Assembly: GCF_003265705.1 (NCBI RefSeq)
Contig: NW_020312935.1
Location: 6,170,245 to 6,234,244 of the forward strand
Length of the DNA stretch: 64,000 nt
Reading direction: 5' to 3'
Source: Callorhinus ursinus
Taxonomy: Eukaryota > Chordata > Mammalia > Carnivora > Otariidae
Below, piece by piece: positions 61,293 through 64,000 of this stretch; within the stretch, counting starts at the first letter, position 1, and the number at the start of each line of letters is the position of its first letter. The notes below the pieces were generated by a model. That model worked only from the letters and a program-made list of their open reading frames with translations, was not told the origin of the DNA and did not search any database. The position numbers and the translations under genes were made by a program.

Positions 61293-61309
61293 CCTTTTGT
61301 ACACAGTGA

Positions 61310-61490
61310 GGTTTGTTTCCATAAGAGCTTTTTCTTACCCTAGAAATGCCAAGTCTGGTGTCCTTCCTGCTGCTTGACTGCAGGAAGGTCTCTCTGTTGT
61401 CCTTACCACTCCTGCCTTGTGTCCAGGGCAGAAGGCAAAATTGTGAGACCAGGGAGGACGTTAATGCTGGGACACAGAAAGACCATGACT
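61310..61490. other. Gap between the convergent ENKD1 and PARD6A ends
   Basis: About 180 bp between the inferred cleavage sites of two converging transcripts. No repeat or gene was recognised. Confidence 0.6.
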
Positions 61491-61506
61491 GCATTTGTAG
61501 AAAACC

Positions 61507-61512
61507 TTTAAT
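61507..61512 (-). terminator. PARD6A: PARD6A poly(A) signal ATTAAA
   Basis: TTTAAT on the plus strand, about 107 nt beyond the PARD6A stop. It faces the ENKD1 signal across about 215 bp. Confidence 0.75.
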
Positions 61513-61618
61513 GTTCCCCAGACTGAGAGGGCCCTGTGAGCAAGCTTAAAACCCCCACTGAGGAAGTCCCTGCCATTGCCCAGCAGCCTGGAGTGGCAAG
61601 GGGCTGCGTCCTTGCCTG

Positions 61619-63276
61619 TCAGAGGCTAAAGCCACTACCATCTCCTCGCATGCTACTCCCCCATCCGGAGCTGGCCCGCTCCTGATCATCCAGGGAGGGC
61701 AGAGAGCTTCGGGTACCAGGAAGTAGACGGCCCTGGCGCAGGTCCCAGCATGGAGGCCCCTTAGACAGCCCATTGGAACAGGGAGGCTGGCGGTTCTCAA
61801 TGACCAGATCACTGCTGTCATCGTCGCTATCAGCCTCAGTGGGCCCAGGCCCAGCAGAGGGAGGCCCTGACAGACGCCCAGATGCCCCACGCACCACATT
61901 ATTGCGCTGATTGGCTGGCTTGACAGTGACAATGAGGTTGTGGCTGTTGGCGACCATCATGTCCGTCACTTGGTCCAAGGTCTTCCCAGCCACCTCAATA
62001 CCATTGACCTCGAGGATCTCGTCACTGACTGCCAGCAGCCCTGTACTCTCAGCCAGGCCCCCTCGTACCAGGCGGGAGATGAAGATGCCTGGAACCCGCT
62101 CCAGGCCCTGGGGAGCTACACGTACACTCATGCCATCTCGGATGTAGAAGCCCAGCGGGCGGTCGGAGCCGTGCTTGTGCAGGCGCACCCGTCGGTGGGT
62201 CTCAGGCAGTAGGTCCACATCTATGACTGAAGAAACCTGGCGGAAATCTTGGGGCAGGCTGATTAGCAGGGGTGGCCGGGTGCGCAGGGGTGCCACTGGC
62301 CGAAGTAGAAGCCCTTTCTTGCGCCGCTGCAGAGAGTTGGAGGCAAAGGCCAGGCCACTGGAGTCAGCTTCTGCTGCAGGAGAAGGGGGGGTGCTGAGAT
62401 CAGAGACCCTGCTCTCCCACGTCGGCCCTTTTCCCTCAGGCCCAGGCCTGGGGAAGGGGGCATTGTAGCTATTTCCTACCACTTGGAGGTCAGGCCAAGG
62501 GCAGGGACTGCAGACGGTGAAGCCTGGACGCCCTGGGCATGGACTAACCCTTGTAGACCTGCCCTGCCGTCCTACCCCACAGAGGCTGCCCACTGTACCC
62601 CATCCTCCTCACCCCGCTTCTGTACTAGCAGGCGCAGCGGTGGGGGCCCGCTGGCCAGGGCCCGGTGCAGGCTGTCGTCGTTGGTGAGGGGCAGTAGGTC
62701 GCCGTGAGCATCTGTATAGCCAAGTAGCACGTCCAGGCCCGGGATCTGGTGCACTGCACGCAGCAACCGCGAAAACTCTTGGAAGCCACTCACCGAAGCG
62801 CGGGGCAGCGCGAAGCGTCGGAACTCAGCATCAAACTGGAGGCAGGGGGTGGGTGAGAGGAGGGGTCAGGACAGAGCCCGTGCCCTTTCCCACCACAGGT
62901 CCGAGGGTGTTAGAGGTCGGAAAAGGCTGTCACTACGGCTGCAGCCTTGCGCCCAGGCCTCAGCTCCAGTACAAGGGACGCTGTCCAAGGTCTTCTCCCC
63001 TCCCTCCAGGTACCAAGGCCACAGAGGGACTCTAGAGGCCGGCAGTGGAAGGAGGATGGATGGAGGAAAGCGAGAGGAAAGGCCGGAGAATGGGACATGA
63101 ATGATGGAGGCGAGAAAAAAGGTGGTGGGGACTAAGAAGCTAGGAGAGGAGAGAATAAGGGAATTGGAAGCGCCTAGGGCCGAGGCCGGAGCCGGGGCCA
63201 GAGGGGCCCTTACTTTGCTCTTCACCTCGACGATGTTGTCGGGACTGCGCGCCGGGGTCCTCTGCGGCCTGGCCAT
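61619..63276 (-). CDS. PARD6A: PARD6A, partitioning defective 6 homologue alpha
   Basis: Three coding exons on the minus strand: 63276-63214, 62835-62613 and 62373-61619. The total is 1041 nt, i.e. 346 residues, as in human. The protein begins [24 protein letters not shown]1 domain (about residues 15-95, [14 protein letters not shown]) binds atypical PKC. A semi-CRIB ([15 protein letters not shown]) gives binding to GTP-loaded Cdc42/Rac. A PDZ domain ([21 protein letters not shown] to LIVTVKPAN) binds Par3, Crumbs or Pals. An acidic stretch (DSDDDSSD) and the C-terminus GDGSGFSL follow. It is the scaffold of the Par3-Par6-aPKC polarity complex at tight junctions. Exon 3 has a tandem CAGCAG acceptor, so a 345-residue form lacking one Ala is possible. 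No disabling change was seen. Confidence 0.98.
62374..62612 (-). other. PARD6A intron 2
   Basis: A 239-nt intron with a GTGAGG donor and a CTCCTGCAGCAG acceptor. No element was seen in it. Confidence 0.85.
62836..63213 (-). other. PARD6A intron 1
   Basis: A 378-nt intron with a GTAAGG donor and a CTGCCTCCAG acceptor. Purine-rich on the plus strand at 63.05-63.18 kb. No repeat element was seen. Confidence 0.85.
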
Positions 63277-63403
63277 GGTGGGGCCGGGCGGGCCGGGGAC
63301 GGTGCCCAGGCGGCCCGCCGAGGCGCAGGTGCACAGCCCCGGCAGGCCGGCTCGTGCCGCCCCGCCCCTGACGGTAGCACTCGCCCCGCCCTCCCATCCG
63401 GAC

Positions 63404-63411
63404 CATGACGT
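63404..63411. promoter_or_regulatory. Full palindromic CRE TGACGTCA
   Basis: A perfect CREB/ATF consensus octamer 128 bp upstream of the PARD6A ATG. Confidence 0.7.
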
Positions 63412-63448
63412 CAAGGGGGCAGCGACAGAGAGTGGAACGCGGAGTCCA

Positions 63449-63464
63449 CGTTTCCTAGGAAACG
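63449..63464. promoter_or_regulatory. 16-bp perfect palindrome CGTTTCCTAGGAAACG
   Basis: An inverted repeat with the GTTTCC-TA-GGAAAC layout. It resembles an X-box with one changed position in each half-site. Confidence 0.55.
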
Positions 63465-63494
63465 GAGATGGGGCGGAGGCGTCTTCGTGTGCTC

Positions 63495-63502
63495 TTACGT
63501 CA
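63495..63502. promoter_or_regulatory. CRE variant TTACGTCA
   Basis: One mismatch from the CRE octamer. This is the second such site within 100 bp, in a CpG island. Confidence 0.55.
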
Positions 63503-63562
63503 TTACGCTACGGCGCGCAAGTCTCTGGAGTCTGGGGGAGGGGTATGGCCAATCCAAAGGGA

Positions 63563-63745
63563 TGTTAAGGGAAGTGACATTTATTGAGTGTTGTCTATGT
63601 ACTATTATTTCCATTGACCTTACAACGTTACATGATTGCATGTTTTAGATGAGTAAACTGAGCCATAAGTATTTGCTGAGCTCCGCGGGTTCACACGTTG
63701 TTGAACTGGCTTTGAGCCAACTCGCTCGACCACTCCTGGCCGCAG
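63563..63745. repeat. MIR SINE
   Basis: It has 'gtgacatttattgagtgttg', 'ttagatgagtaaactgagcc' and 'cacacgttgttgaactggct', a diverged MIR. It separates the PARD6A island from a second GC-rich stretch. Confidence 0.7.
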
Positions 63746-64000
63746 CCTCAAGCCCCGGATCCCTCCCTCTCCATCCAAGCCAGCCCTTGGCCCCATCCTT
63801 CCCGGTGTCACGGGAGTCTTAGCGAACGGCCCAAACGCCGGGCCGCTGCTCGGAGACACCGGGGTAAAACCAAGCAGGTTGGTAAGCCATTCTACCCCAC
63901 AAGACTCTGGCCGCAACTGCCCGAACAACACGGGCTCGTGCGCACGCGCGGGCACGCATGTGGGCGGGGCCTCGACCTTGGGTCCCGCCCAGCCTGGTGC
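63746..64000. promoter_or_regulatory. GC-rich right edge, possible ACD promoter side
   Basis: CpG-rich, with NRF1-like 'gtgcgcacgcgcgg' and Sp1-type 'gggcggggcc' motifs near 63.93-63.97 kb. By human gene order ACD should begin near here on the plus strand, but no ACD protein sequence is visible, so this is a suggestion. Confidence 0.4.

Larger units (their letters stand above)
63277..63560. promoter_or_regulatory. PARD6A: CpG-island promoter of PARD6A
   Basis: A CpG-rich stretch upstream of the PARD6A start with no TATA box. It has two CRE-like sites (63404 and 63495), a 16-bp palindrome at 63449 and a CCAAT box at 63549. In human, ACD starts head to head with PARD6A close by. No ACD coding sequence is recognisable before 64,000, so sharing is inferred only. 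Confidence 0.7.

Noticed and set aside
62175..62468. Plus-strand frames across PARD6A exon 3
   Set aside because: They are antisense shadows of the PARD6A PDZ and semi-CRIB coding sequence.
63101..63568. A 155-codon plus frame considered as the start of ACD
   Set aside because: It overlaps PARD6A exon 1 and promoter antisense, and its translation does not resemble the ACD (TPP1) N-terminus. ACD is expected further right.

Overview
The window is mammalian nuclear DNA. It has spliced genes, CpG-island promoters, old mammal-wide repeats (MIR, MER5A, MER20, an MLT2-type LTR, L1M fragments) and more than fifty copies of the carnivore tRNA-Lys-derived SINE (CAN-SINE). The CAN-SINE subtypes lack the canid form and the mustelid-type tail. 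They look like those of a non-canid caniform, most likely a bear or a pinniped; this is inference from subtype memory, not from a search. Gene order and orientation match human 16q22.1 read in reverse: RANBP10 > GFOD2 > C16orf86 < ENKD1 > PARD6A <, with ACD expected just past the right edge.

Layout: 1-2.4 kb holds the last four coding exons and 3' UTR of RANBP10. 2.4-6.85 kb is intergenic. 6.85-7.46 kb is the CpG promoter and non-coding first exon of GFOD2. Its about 30 kb first intron (7.3-37.6 kb) is crowded with CAN-SINEs and L1 fragments. The start codon lies in the exon near 37.6 kb. A 12 kb second intron carries two antisense processed retrocopies: a nearly intact, full-length PAFAH1B2 copy and a decayed ATP5MC2 copy. 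The large last exon of GFOD2 ends at 50,643. After a 4 kb gap comes a compact cluster: C16orf86 (minus, 4 exons) and ENKD1 (plus, 7 exons) share a divergent promoter with strong RFX X-box and ZNF143-type motifs. ENKD1 and PARD6A (minus, 3 exons) end tail to tail about 200 bp apart. PARD6A starts in a CpG island with CRE sites that continues toward the right edge.

The genes do not form one pathway. RANBP10 belongs to the RanBPM/CTLH family, GFOD2 is a Gfo/Idh/MocA-fold protein linked to extracellular matrix, ENKD1 is a microtubule and cilium protein, PARD6A is the Par polarity-complex scaffold, and C16orf86 is uncharacterised. No previously undescribed system was found. The observations most worth checking are regulatory or structural: the X-box and ZNF143 motifs, a NAGNAG acceptor in PARD6A, uORFs in GFOD2, ENKD1 introns whose retention keeps the frame open, and nested retrotransposition events.
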